A program made the position numbers and the translations under genes. A DNA stretch of 64,000 nt from Pyropia haitanensis (lineage: Eukaryota > Rhodophyta > Bangiophyceae > Bangiales > Bangiaceae), in assembly GCA_008729055.1 (NCBI GenBank), contig SDUX01000001.1, positions 2,258,623 through 2,322,622 of the forward strand. Direction: 5' to 3'. The notes under the pieces were generated by a model. It saw only the letters and a list, made by a program, of their open reading frames with translations. It made no database searches and was not told where the DNA came from. How positions within the stretch are numbered: position 1 is the stretch's first letter; every line of letters starts with the position of its first letter. Below, piece after piece: positions 54,236 to 64,000 of the stretch.

Positions 54236-54864
54236 ATGACCGAGCATGTCCCACCCCGCCGGCACGGCCTCCCCCCCCCCTCACCGCCGAAACCACCTAC
54301 CTCTTCATCTGCGACGTGCAGGAGCGCTTCCGCGACGTCATCCCGGCGTTTGCCGCGGTCGCCGACGCCGCCGCGGCGCTGCACGCGGTCGCCGCCCGCC
54401 TGGACGTGCCCACCCTCGTGACGGAGCAGTACCCCAAAGCGCTCGGCCACACGGCGGCTGAGGTGGCGCTCCCGTCGCCGCCGTCGCCCCTTGCGACGGT
54501 GGTGGAGAAGACCCGCTTCTCCATGCTCGTCCCGCCCGTCGACGCCGCCCTCGCCGCCGCCCCCGCCCGCACGTCGGTGGTGCTCGTCGGCCTGGAGACC
54601 CACATCTGCATCACCCAGACCGCAGAGGGGCTCCTCCGCCGCGGCTTTGCCGTCCACGTCGTCGCCGACGGCGTCGCGTCGCGCCGGCCGGGCGACCGGT
54701 CGGTGGCGCTCGCGCGGCTCCGCGACGCGGGCGCGGTCGTCACGACCACCGAGGCGGCCATCTACGAGCTGCTGGGCGACAAGGGGCACCCGGCGTTCAA
54801 GGCGGCGCTCGCGATTGTCAAGCGGCCGCGGCCGGAGGGGGAGGGGGCGCTGGAGGGACTGTGA
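54236..54864 (+). CDS. Isochorismatase-family hydrolase (ISOC1/2-like)
   Basis: Cysteine hydrolase of the isochorismatase fold; eukaryotic ISOC-type members have no firmly known substrate. The catalytic triad is visible: Asp in YLFICDVQERFRDVIPAF, Lys in VVEKTRFSML, and Cys in VVLVGLETHICITQTAEGLL. The end is GFAVHVVADGVASRRPGDRS then TTTEAAIYELLGD and a Lys/Arg/Glu tail. ATG at 54236 follows GCCGCC and starts MTEHVPPRRHGLPP; a one-base change in the following C-run (54269-54278) puts it in frame with LTAETTYLFICD. About 209 residues, typical for the family. Likely cytosolic; no signal seen. Confidence 0.88.
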
Positions 54865-55252
54865 GGGGGGGGGGGGGGGGGGGCTCGGGCGGGGGTTGGG
54901 TCCCCGCCCGTGTCGCCACGCGGTGTACTGGAACCCCCCCCCCGCCCCCGCGTCTCTTTTCTTCTGGCACGTGGTCGTGCACAGGACTGGTGGGTGCGGG
55001 TGGGTGCTGGGGCGGCACACCTGGGATTGGCGGGGGGGGGGGGGGGGGGGCAAACAGGCGCGGCACAAGGAGACCAAAAAGATAACCGACCGGGAGCGGG
55101 CGGGCGGTCCCGCCCTGCTGCCCGGCGCGTGGCCTCACGTAGCGGAGCCCCGCCTCAGCCGAGTCGACGGACGGCCGCATCACCAGCGACAGCCTGTCCA
55201 CATCTCCCCTTTCCCCGTTTCTCTTCCCGCCCCGCCCCCTCCCACCTCCGCC
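54865..55252. other. Convergent intergenic region, isochorismatase-family and C2 genes
   Basis: G-run directly after the stop (54867-54884), another at 55030-55050, C-rich near the C2 gene's stop. No gene seen. Confidence 0.55.
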
Positions 55253-55849
55253 TCACTTGACCTGGCTCGACACCAAAAACCCGTCCACCGCGACGGCCAG
55301 GTCCTCCCCCCGCAGGTCATCCGCGCCCAGCTTCCACTCCCCATCCTGGGGCCCATACGGAAAGCGCCCCCCCTCCCCCCCCCCCTCCAGCGGCACCAGG
55401 TTGATCGACGGGTTGTCCAGCAGCGCCCGCACGCTGGTGACGAGGTGCCCCAGCGGCCGCAGCATCTCGTGCTTGGGGTGGTGGTGCCGCCCGTCGCGGA
55501 CGAGCAGCGCCAGCCGGACGGCCACGTCCGGCAGCTCCGCGGGGCGCAGCGCGGCGGAGCCCGGCGCCGGCACGCCGACCGACGCGGCGCCGAGCATCGC
55601 GCCGAGCGGCACGAGCGCCGCGTGGAAGCGCCGCGCCGACGGCACCCGCGGGTGCGCGGCGACCGCGTCGAGGCGCGGCGACCGGTAGACGGTAACGAGC
55701 TCGGACGGGTCGGCGGGCAGCGCCGGCGGCGTGCCGCCGCCGCCGCCGCTGCCGCCGCTGCCGGGGGAGGGGGGGGCGGCCGCCGCCGCGACGGGGATGC
55801 CCATCGCCGCCGCCGCCGCCACCGCCGCCCGCGCCGCCACTCCCCCGCT

Positions 55850-55893
<44 letters not shown>

Positions 55894-56811
55894 CGGCCGA
55901 CGGCCGCCGCCGCACGGGCGGCCCGACGGCGCGGGCAACCTCGACGTACAGCGCCGGCTTAGGCCACCGCGCCCACGGCGCGCGGACGACCAGGTGGAGG
56001 CTCACCGTGTCGGCCGGCCGCGCCCACACCCGCTCCGCGGCGAGGCGGAGGACGCCCGCCGAGCCCGGCGCGGCGGCCTTGCGCCCAACCGGCGGCAGCA
56101 GCGGGTACGTGGCGTGGACGGGGACGGCGGCAGGCGCGAGCAGCGCCGTCAGCGGCACCTCCAGACTGCCGACCTTGGTGTGCGCGCCGAGCGACGCGGA
56201 CGACCCGTCCCGGTCGTACACCTCAAAGCGGAGCCACGTGCGGCCGGCCACGACGGACCGGCCGCCCCGGTCGCTGCCGCCGGGGGAGCCGCCGCCGCTG
56301 CCGCTGCCCGGGGAGGAGGTGCCGCCCCCCCCCCGCCAGCCCGCGCCGCCGCCGCCGCCGCCGCGCCCGGCGAGCGGAGCGCCGCCCGCCGCCGGGGCGT
56401 GCCGGCGGGCGACCCCGCCGCCGGCGGCGGCGTCCGCGGCGGCGACCACGGCGCCGCCGCCGCGTGCGGCGACGGCGACGGCGGCGGTGGCGGCGGCGCG
56501 AGCGGCAGCACCAGCGGGTTGCCCATCTCGCAGTCGTGCGAGTTCCACACCGTCGCCGTGCGGGCCACCTCCCGCCACCCGACCGCCGCGTCCGCGTCCG
56601 CGTCGCGGGTGCGGAGGACGACAAACGGGTCGGACTTGGAGAGGCGGTCGAGCTTGGGGATCCCCGCCACCGCCGCGTGGATGGCCACGTGCGACGGCGG
56701 GCGGGGGGGGCGGCCGCCGCCGGCGGCGGCGGCGGCGGCGGCGCCCGGGGGGGGGGTGCCCCCGCCACTGCCGCCGCCATCGTGGAGTGACAGGCCCGCC
56801 AGGCTGGCCAT
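55253..56811 (-). CDS. Tandem C2-domain protein, copine-like without vWA domain
   Basis: Probably binds membranes or phospholipid. ATG at 56811 (MASLAGLSLHDGG) leads to a first C2: HVAIHAAVAGIPKLDRLSKS then DPFVVLRTRD, ARTATVWNSHDCEMGNPLVL, TWLRFEVYDRDGSSASLGAH and VGSLEVPLTALL. The second part has DTVSLHLVVRAPWARWPKPA, ELVTVYRSPRLDAV, and ends with LRPLGHLVTSVRALLDNPSI, EWKLGADDLRGEDLAVAV and DGFLVSSQVK. LSKSDPF and the VYR segment resemble copines, but the vWA domain that should follow is absent. Two frames are used, changing somewhere between 56530 and 56330, where Pro/Ala/Gly insertions and a C-run (56325-56335) lie. In the first C2 the loop-1 Asp is kept, the second loop less clearly. 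Confidence 0.7.
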
Positions 56812-57782
56812 CGCGACCACCGCGAGCGGGGTGGAGGGGGGGGAAGCGGGAGGTGGGAGCGAGGAAGGTGATGGGCGGGGGGGAAGGGGGCGGGCACGGG
56901 GGGGGGGGGGGGGGGACGGGGAGCGCGGCGGCCAGGGGTGAGAAACCACCCGCGGCCGGCGGGGACCTGGGGACCCGGGGCACCGGCGGGGACCAGGGGA
57001 CCGGGGCACCCGCGGGGACGCGGGTAACCGGGGCACCGGCGGGGGTGTGGCGGAGGCGGCGGCCGACGCGGCGCGGCGGCCGACGCGGAGGCGCGGCGGG
57101 CGCGCCGCGGGGATCCACGGCGCCCGCCGTGGACGCTGGGCGGCGTGCCGCCACCACCGGCGCGGGCGCGCGACCCCCCGCGCACGCGGCGGCGGCCGCG
57201 GCGGCCGCGGCGCGGCCACCCGCGGGCACGTGCGCGCCGCCACGGCGGTCGGGCGGGGGGCAACGGCAGGCAGGCGGCGGGGCGGCGGCGGGCCGTCGGC
57301 GGGCCGCCCAGAGGGGGGCGGGGGGGTTGGGGGGGGGGCGTGTGGCGGCGGGGAGGGGGCGTCGCCGATCGGCAGCCGCCACGACCGGCGGCGGCGCGGC
57401 CTCGAGACGCGGCCGCCCGCCGCCGCGGCCGCCGCCGGGGGGGAAGGTTGGGGAGGGGGGGGGGGGGGGAGGCGGCCGGCCGCTGGCACGGCCGCGACCG
57501 CTGGCGCGGGCGGCCGCCGCCGCGGCGCGGCCGCCGCGCGCCGCGGCGCGGCCGTTGCGCGCACGCCGCGCACAGCACCCCGTTTCGAAACTAGCGGGGT
57601 AAAAGAATACACGATTTTGCCAAATATACCACCATAGGGTTGTGTTGCGACGCTTTTTCCTCTTCACACGATAGATTCCACTCCATCACCTATATTGCAC
57701 GCAGTCGCCGGTTGGTGGTCAGCATGTTGAGTCGCACTCAATAATTGGCACCCCTCATTTCCTGAGAATCGAGAATGCAGCG
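56812..57782. other. Intergenic upstream of the C2 gene
   Basis: G-runs (56833-56842, 56900-56916, 57458-57469), CGG-rich low complexity, then an abrupt AT-richer island from ~57590 to 57780. No gene seen. Confidence 0.55.
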
Positions 57783-58859
57783 GTGCAAGTGGTCGCTTGC
57801 ACGTCTCTTTCTACCTTGGGTCGTCCCAGTGCAAGCCGACCGCCCCGAATCCTCACCCATCCCGCCCTTGCCATCCTGCCCCCCCCCCTCCCACCCCCTC
57901 TCGTGCGCCTCTCCACTGCCTCCCCCTCGCCTGCTCGCCATGGGCTCTGTCCCACCACTCCCACCCTTCTACTTCACCCCTCCCTCTGCTTTGTGCGCTG
58001 CACTGTCCGTCCCGCCTGGACGCGTGCGGCGGGATCGAAGGCGGCGGTGCACGACGTGGGCCGTTCGCTTGGCGAGGCCACTCTTGGCGGTAAGCTGGGG
58101 TGGGACGGAGGGGGAGTGGGAGAGTGAAAGGAGGCAGGATGGGGGAAGGGTCAGGAGGGAAGGTGCAGGGATGGGCGAGGTGTACTATCCTCTCGCGGCG
58201 CACCACCGCCGGTGTCTCTGCCGCCTCTGTCGCCATCGTCTCCGCCTCTGTTTCCGTTGCCGCTGCTTGCACCGCCGCCGCGAGCCCACTCCGCGTCTCT
58301 GTGGACAGCGGCTCCCCGTGTGGGGGCGCCTGCGGACATGCGACGCGGCCATGATACTGACGCCTATATCAAGCCTTGCGTGTCTCATGGGTGCTGCGGG
58401 CCCACATTCCCTGTCCCTTCTCCCCTTCACGCCCCTCCCCGTCCCGCGCCCTCCCCATCTCACCCTTCTCCTCCCCTCCCTTTCCCCTCCTTCCCCTCTC
58501 TTGACCCCGCCGCACCTCACTCTTCACACTACCTTCTCATCCACCTCGGCGCGTACCCCGCTCTCACTTCCGCCCTTCCCCATTCCCTTGTCTCGGGCGC
58601 CGTCTACGTGCCACCGTTGCCGCCTCCCTCTGGCCGCCCTCTGGGTTGTGGGTCATTGTCGACCCGCAAGAGCGGATTGATTGCCCCGCGCAAGTGCACC
58701 CGCAATGCGGCGGTGGTGGCCTTCACCTGCAGCGGCGGCCGCAGTGACATCGGTGGCGGCTGCGGCAGTGGTGGCGGCAGCGGCAGTGGCGGCGTGCCCG
58801 ACTGGGCTGCAGCCCACGCCGCGAGAGGTGCGTGGGCCAAGGTCTCCTCGCGGCGCTAG
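57783..58859 (+). other. Candidate spliced + strand transcript, unidentified
   Basis: Composition here is pyrimidine-rich and non-repetitive. A good splice donor, CTTGGCG|GTAAGC, lies at 58090 after a frame reading AAGSKAAVHDVGRSLGEATL. Possible acceptors include CACCTGCAG at 58733, after which a hydrophobic stretch (VTSVAAAAVVAAAAVAAC) is open. AATAAA at 59186-59191 could be its poly(A) signal. I cannot identify a protein or fix exons. Confidence 0.25.
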
Positions 58860-59185
58860 CGGAAGGGGGAGGACATCGAGGGGGGAATGCCGCGGGAGGG
58901 GCGGGCGGCCATCGGGGGGGGAGAGGGTGGGCGCTCGGTCTAACGATCGCCGCACCGCCGGCGATGCGGGATGTGCTTACTCATGCTGCGAGCATCCTCT
59001 GTGCTGAGATGGTGTGCTGACACTGACTGACCTTGTCCGTCTCTCTCGCGTTGCTTGGATACACGCTCGCTCCATCTTGGTCTCGCTGCTGTTGTCACCT
59101 TGCCGTGTTCGTCTGCTTCCATTTTCTTTTGTTGCACCAGAAGTGCTTGGCGGTTGGGAAGGACAGGGGGATGCTGCAGATAGCA

Positions 59186-59191
59186 AATAAA
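59186..59191 (+). terminator. Possible polyadenylation signal AATAAA
   Basis: Canonical AATAAA on the + strand in the AT-richer island after the candidate transcript at 57783-58859; the only support is sequence and position. Confidence 0.3.
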
Positions 59192-59735
59192 ACACATCTT
59201 GCAGGAAAAAACCATGAAAGACGCTTGAGACACAAGATCGGAAGTATGCTTGCGTGCATGTACCCGCATTGTCCATGCCAAACAGTATTGTTCATGCATA
59301 GTCACGACTACCCGTTCTCGACACATGCTCAGCTTTAAATTCTAGATCACAAACGTCAACGCAGAAGAAGTGTGCTTTCGACTCAAGGAATATACTTTCG
59401 GGAATATGTATTTGGCTACCCCGTCGGGTAAACTTCTGGGGCGCCGTGCGGCGGCGGGCGTGGCGGCGGCGGCGGCTGTCAGCGCCCGCCCGCGGGCGGC
59501 GCTTGCCCACCCCGCGACGGCGCGGCGGCACGGTCGCGGGTGAAAACTCGGTTTTGAAAGCGCGGGTTGGCGGGGTTGGAAAACGCACGATCGGGGGAAA
59601 AGAAAAATCGAGTCCATTCCCCTACGCGCGGGGGTGGACTTGTGTCGTGCCCGCGTGTCTGGGCTGCTCGCCGTCCGAGCGCGTCGGGGACGGGCGCGCC
59701 AGGTCGAGCCGCCGCCCTCTCGCGCCGCGACCGCC

Positions 59736-59770
<35 letters not shown>

Positions 59771-60013
59771 CATGCCGCGTAGCGGCGGGCGGCCGAAGCG
59801 CAGCGGCGACGGGGCGGCGCGGGCGGCAAGAGAAAGAGACTGACGACGCCCGCCCCGCTCGTCCCGCCGCGTGCCACCACCGTCCGCGGTCGGTGGGGGG
59901 GGCGCGCCCGACCGCGCGTCGCCCACCAGTGGGGCGGCCAGTGGCAGGGGGATGAAGCCGCGGACCAGGGCGGGGAGAGGTAGGAACGGTGGGCACGCGG
60001 CGGACGGGTTGTT

Positions 60014-60014
<1 letters not shown>

Positions 60015-60057
<43 letters not shown>
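60015..60057. repeat. (CGG)n microsatellite
   Basis: About 14 uninterrupted CGG units. Confidence 0.9.
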
Positions 60058-61092
60058 ACCGGGGCGGCGGCGCCGCCCGGGGAGCTGTCCTCCCGCAAAC
60101 GCTGCGTGCAGCGTGGGGGGCCCACAGGGCCAACGCGACTGGCCGGCCGGGGCGGCGCGGCCGTGGACGCGCCGCGCCGCCCGCGCCGCCACGCCCGGCC
60201 GGCCGTGGCGGCGGCGTGTGCCGCGGCGGTGGCCGCCGCCTGTGCGCCCCTACCGCCACGCTGTCAGGCCTCGCTGGCGGGCGCGACAGACGCCCCGCGG
60301 GTGCAGGTGGGGGGGGGGACCCCGCAAGCGGCGGTGCGACGGCGGACTGGCGCCTGACCGGGGGGAGGCCGAGGGGGCGTCTTAACCCCGCCGCGGCCCC
60401 GCGGCGGCGACGGCGGCGGCGGCGGCGGCAGCGGCAGCGGCGGGCGGGCGGGCGGGCGGCTGTGGGCGGCCCGGCGGGACGTGCGCGCCGCGGCAGCGGG
60501 GCGCGCGCGCGCGCGGCCGGCCGCAGCCGCTGGCCGCCGCCGCCGCGCACGCCGCCAGCGCCTCGGCCGCACGCGCGGCCGGTACGCGGTGACGCGGCGG
60601 CCAGGCGGAGCGCGCGCGGCGGCGCGGCTGTCCCCCCCCCCCCCCCCCTTCGCCCCCTCCCCTCTGGTGTCCACCCCGCAGACCCAGCCGCCGCCCCGTG
60701 CGACGGCGGCGGCGGCAGCAGCGCGGGGCGAGCCGCGCGCCGCGCCCGACGCGGCGGCCGGCGCGCGCCCGCGCGCCACCCATCCACAACCACAGCACAC
60801 ACGGAAACGCAAAGGCACGCGCGCCACGACGCGCGGGCGCCAGGCCCGCGCCCGGCACGCCGCCACCGCCGCTGCGCACGCAGCGGCGGCCGCGCGATGG
60901 CCGACGCCCGCCGCCCGCCGCCGCCCCTACTTCTCGCTGCGTCCCACCGGGCGCTCTCTCATCACCCCCCCCCCCGCCCCCCCACCCTCCCCCCCCCCCC
61001 CCATCCCGTCTCTGCCGCCCGCACACGCCAGCAGCGGCCACACGCCCTACCCTTCCCCGCGCCCCCCCCCCACACGCCGCCACCCCCACGTG

Positions 61093-62323
61093 CTAGTCGG
61101 TCTTGCGCGCGGCCGGCGGCGCGCGCGGGCGCCCCCCCCCCACCGCCTTGACCAGCAGCGTCACCGCGCCGCCGAGCGCCGCGACAAGCGCGATGAGCGC
61201 GACGAGCCCCCCCCCCGCGAGGATCGTCGCCGACGCAGCAAGGATGCCAACGCGCACCTCGGGGGTGAGCCCGCCCTGCGCAACGAGCCAGCGGTCCGCC
61301 CGCTCCGCGACCGCCCGCACCACCTCCATCGCCACCGCCGCGTGCGCGGCGGCGGCACCCCGGTCGGCGCCGCCGCCGCCGCCGCCGCCGCCCTTGCGGC
61401 CGAGCAGCTGCTCCACCACCGACGGCGGCGGCGTGATGGTCACGGGCTTGCCGCCCACGCCGCGGGCGCGCGCAAACGCAACGAGCGCCGCGACGCCGCG
61501 GCCGCCGGTGAAGCGCATTGGCGGCGGCCCGCCGCCGGGCACCGCGTCCTGCGCCGCCGCCGCCGCCGCGGCCGCGTCGACCGCCGGCGGGAGGTAAAAG
61601 AAGGAGGGGAAGCCCGTGACGGAGAAGCGCGCCGACAGCGACCGGTGCGCGCTGCCGTCGACGCGGCCCACGTGGACGGGCGGGTCCGCCGCGAGCGCCG
61701 CCGCCACCGCCGCGTAGTCGGCCGCAAACTTGTTGCAGTGGCCGCACCAGGGGGCGTAAAACTCGACCAGCCAGTTGCCGTCGGCGGTGGCGGCGTCAAA
61801 CGTGTCGGCGGTGAGCTCTTGCACGCTGCCGACGCGGGAGGGCGGCGGGGGCACAAAACGGGAAAAGGGAGGGGGGGGGGGGCACGGAGGCGACAAAAAA
61901 AACAAAAAAGGGGGCCAACCACAGGGGTCCCACAACAGCAAGCGGGCAAACAGGCTGGTCAGTTGAGGAACGCGGCACGGCCCGCACAGCGTCGCCGGGG
62001 ACGGCCTGGCGGGCGCCAAGGCGGACGGCAAGCCAGCTGGCGCCCCCCCCCCCCCCCGACGCCGACTTTCAATCCCAGCCCCGCCCCAACCATCCCACCA
62101 CCTGCCGCCCAACGTTCCCCCCGCCCGGCCTCCACCCACCGCCAGGCCACCCCCTCTCCTCCCCCCGCCCACCCCCCCCCCCCCAAACGCACCTGCCATG
62201 CTCAGCCGCGCCGACGGCCGTGGCCGCGGCAGCCGCCACGGCCAGGAGCGCAGCGGCGGCCGCCGCCCAGCGGGCGACCGTGCCGAGCCGGCGCGCCGAC
62301 GCCGAGGCGGTCCGGACCGCCAT
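61093..62323 (-). CDS. Thioredoxin-domain ER membrane protein (PDI/TMX-like), 2 exons
   Basis: Likely disulfide oxidoreductase of the ER membrane. Exon 1 (62323-62193) encodes a signal peptide (MAVRTASASARRLGTVARWA then an Ala-rich hydrophobic core). The 367-bp intron 61826-62192 is removed with the Ser codon AG|C split. Exon 2 (61825-61093) has the thioredoxin fold: VQELTADTFDAATADGNWLV, EFYAPWCGHCNKF with the CGHC active site, VGRVDGSAHRSLSARFSVTG then FPSFFYLP (cis-Pro). It continues to a transmembrane segment (VGILAASATILAGGGLVALI and on) and a basic tail ending RKTD. The Lys at -3 with Arg at -4 resembles a dibasic ER-retrieval signal. The exons sum to 864 nt, exactly 288 codons, with no frame break. 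Confidence 0.93.
61826..62192 (-). other. Intron of the thioredoxin-domain gene (367 bp, phase 2)
   Basis: Donor GGCAG|GTGCGT, acceptor GTCGGCAG|CGTGCAAG on the minus strand; contains T- and C-rich tracts. Confidence 0.9.
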
Positions 62324-63394
62324 GGTGCACCGCCGCCGGGCAACAAGAGGGCAGCACGGAGCGGGGGGGGTGGAAGGGGAGGGGGGGGGAGGGAGCCGAG
62401 TGGAGCAAGGGAGGGCGGGAGTGGTGGGGGGGGGGGTGCCGGACGACGGGGGGGGTGCGCAGACGGGCGGCGCGGCGGGGTAGGGGCGGGCGCGGCGGCG
62501 GCGACGGCGAGCGCGAGGGGCGGGATCGGGATGGGCCGCCGCAGGACCAAGGCGGGGGGGGGGGGGGGGGGGGGGGGGGGGAAGGGGTGCGCCGCGTCGC
62601 GCCCGCCACCGCGCCGGCGCGCGCGCGCGTCCCCGAAAGTGAGCGCGGGCGGGGGCGCTGGGTTGCAGCCCCGCGCCTGCAGCAAGTGCGCGGGGAAGGG
62701 GTCGTGCGCCGCGGTTGGTTGCCTGGGCGCCCCCGCCAGCGACACGACGCGCGCGCCACGGGGCGGCGGGCGGTGTGGCCAGCCAATGGGCGGCGTCCAT
62801 GATGTGTCGGGCGGGGGGAGGAGTACGGGCCCACGGTGTCCCGTGCGGGAGGGGGTGGGGGGGGGGGGGGGGCCTCCCCGGCACCCGCCGGGCGTGGGCG
62901 CGTGTCTGGGGTGGCGGGCGGCGCGGGGCGGGCTCTCTTGGCGCTGCCGACGCGGCGGGCGCGTGGAGGGGCTGCTGCGGTGCGTGCATCGGGGTGGCGG
63001 GTGGGGTCCCCTCGGCGCGCCCGCCGTGCGCGGCCGGTCGAGGGGGCTGCTGCCACTGACAGGTGCCGATCAATTCGCATGGGGGGGGGGTTGTTGGCGT
63101 GAAATTTTCTTGATACGCATAGGTACAGTACCGTACGGGACCGGAAGGACAGGGCGGCACTGTCGATGTACAGTGCACACACATCTCGGCCAAACCGGGT
63201 CAAAACGTGACGGGATCCGAGATCAAAAGCAGGCGGGGGGCGGCCCCGTCGGCTCGGGGATCCAAAGCGCCGCCACCGTCTTAAGCGCCGCCGCCGCCGC
63301 CGTCTTGCCCCCGCCAGGCCGCGCCGTGCGTCGCCGCCCGCGCGACGCGGCGGCCGGCGCGTCGGTGGCGGTGGCGGGCGCGGGTGCACCCCCC
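62324..63394. promoter_or_regulatory. Divergent intergenic region, thioredoxin-like and ABC genes
   Basis: G-runs near the thioredoxin-like start (62361-62393, 62428-62438, 62555-62581, 62859-62872), then an AT-richer part at 63080-63230 with GGTACAGTACC (63122-63132) and CCGTACGG (63131-63138). No gene seen. Confidence 0.5.
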
Positions 63395-64000
63395 ATGCGC
63401 TTTGGTGTCTGGCAGGATGGGCGGGCTCTAGGCTTTGTCGCCCCCCTCTCTGTCCCTGCCCCGTCGACGGTGGCGGGCGGCCGCGCCACGGGCCGCGGCG
63501 GCCGCCGGCATGGTGGCGGCGGCGGCGGCGGCGGCGGGGGCGCCCCCGGCGGGTGCCCCCCGCCTGGGCGGCGGCGGCACCGGCCGGCGTCCGCCCCCCC
63601 CCAACGCGCGCGGCGTGACGTCCGGTGTGGTGGCCGGACGGGGCTCCCCCCCCCCCCCCCCTCCCCCCCGCGACGCCCGCGTGCATCACCACCACCCACC
63701 TGAGCGTCCGCCTCGGCGGCACGAGCCGCTACCAGCTGCGCGACGTGTCGCTCGTGTGCCCACCCGGCGGCGTGACGATGCTCGTTGGCCCCGGCGGGTG
63801 TGGCAAGTCCACCCTCCTCCGCGTCCTCGTGCGGCTGCTGCACCCCGCCGACGGCGCGGCGGCGGCGCCGCGGCCGACGGGCTTTGTCGCGCAGGCCGCC
63901 CACGCGCAGACGGTCATGCCCGCCGTGGGCGCCGACGTGGCGCTTGGTGTTGACGCCGCCGCCGCCGCGGACCTGTCGGTCGACGCGATGCAGGCGGCGG
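63395..64000 (+). CDS. CbiO/ABCI11-like ABC transporter ATPase, N-terminal fragment (3' end outside window)
   Basis: ATP-binding subunit, probably of an ECF-like plastid transporter (plant ABCI10/11 type). Readable core from ~63673: ITTTHLSVRLGGTSRYQLRD, SLVCPPGGVTML, Walker A VGPGGCGKSTLLRVL, then the Q-loop region FVAQAAHAQTVMPAVGADVA LG-type, which resembles CbiO and its plastid relatives (QNP..QxVMPTVxxDVAFG). Signature and Walker B lie beyond the window. The start is uncertain: ATG 63395 gives MRFGVWQDGRALGFVAPL, reminiscent of a red-lineage transit peptide; ATG 63510 gives a poly-Ala leader in another frame. Either needs a frame change in the C-runs at 63649-63668. Confidence 0.7.

Larger units (their letters stand above)
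58860..61092. other. Intergenic: AT-richer island then low-complexity GC block
   Basis: 58950-59450 is roughly 50% GC with AATAAA at 59186-59191. From 59450 to 61092 the DNA is GC-rich, with a (CGG)n microsatellite at 60015-60057 and C-runs (60633-60648, 60967-61000, 61063-61070). Long open frames on both strands are low complexity; none supported. Confidence 0.55.

Noticed and set aside
50354..54421. A 1,355-codon open frame on the + strand
   Set aside because: It crosses TRM112 in antisense and consists of Pro/Arg/Gly/Ala low complexity; GC-rich DNA lacks stop codons by chance.
63223..63300. Minus-strand end GKTAAAAALKTVAALWIPEP as a separate gene
   Set aside because: No start, no domain, and antisense to the possible ABC leader.
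62069..63722. Long minus-strand frames overlapping the thioredoxin-like promoter and the ABC gene
   Set aside because: They are antisense to the ABC core and low complexity; splice and motif evidence supports the assigned genes instead.
1..64000. tRNA, rRNA or snRNA genes
   Set aside because: I looked at the AT-richer islands and for T-loop-like GGTTCRANNCC; nothing folded convincingly by eye. A covariance-model search would be needed.
1..64000. Transposase, reverse transcriptase, integrase or virus-like genes
   Set aside because: No motif of these families was seen in any frame.

Overview
The window is nuclear DNA from a very GC-rich, gene-dense eukaryote. Evidence: spliced genes with GT-AG introns of 250-370 bp (VPS53, CCT8, a lumenal membrane protein and a thioredoxin-like protein), Kozak-like starts, and purely eukaryotic proteins (VPS53, CCT8, BUD13, TRM112, BRCA2, a Su(z)12-like Polycomb protein). 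A plant/alga-type CbiO-like ABC ATPase and a plant/alga-like GNAT-type protein hint at a plastid. Few introns, Ala/Gly/Pro tracts, a secreted Hint protein and a triple-CHRD protein would fit a bangiophyte red alga (Porphyra/Pyropia-like), but that is inference and no species is assigned.

Layout: pyruvate kinase C-terminus (+, cut by the left edge); F-box/propeller-like protein (-); bZIP factor (+); Su(z)12-like VEFS protein (-); Tyr/RS/Lys-rich protein (+); secreted Hint protein (-); CRTAC1-like FG-GAP/UnbV protein (-); VPS53 (+); GNAT-like protein (+); BUD13 (-); CCT8 (+); lumenal membrane protein (+); a 9.1-kb BRCA2 gene (+); triple-CHRD protein (-); a doubtful spliced gene (-); TRM112 (-); isochorismatase-family hydrolase (+); tandem-C2 protein (-); a doubtful + strand transcript; thioredoxin-like ER protein (-); plastid-type ABC ATPase (+, cut by the right edge). 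Neighbouring genes mostly alternate strand, so promoters are often shared head-to-head and 3' ends face each other. They share no pathway; this is an ordinary eukaryotic gene mosaic.

Two features run through the window. First, long G/C homopolymers (8-25 nt) are everywhere, and many conserved genes change reading frame at or near one. I read these as length errors in the sequence or assembly, so those CDS spans are gene extents rather than clean ORFs. Second, the runs are oriented: most genes have C-runs 5' and G-runs 3' on their own coding strand. The most unusual gene is BRCA2, whose RAD51-binding BRC motifs have become a compact minisatellite of 18 units of 19 residues (57 bp).
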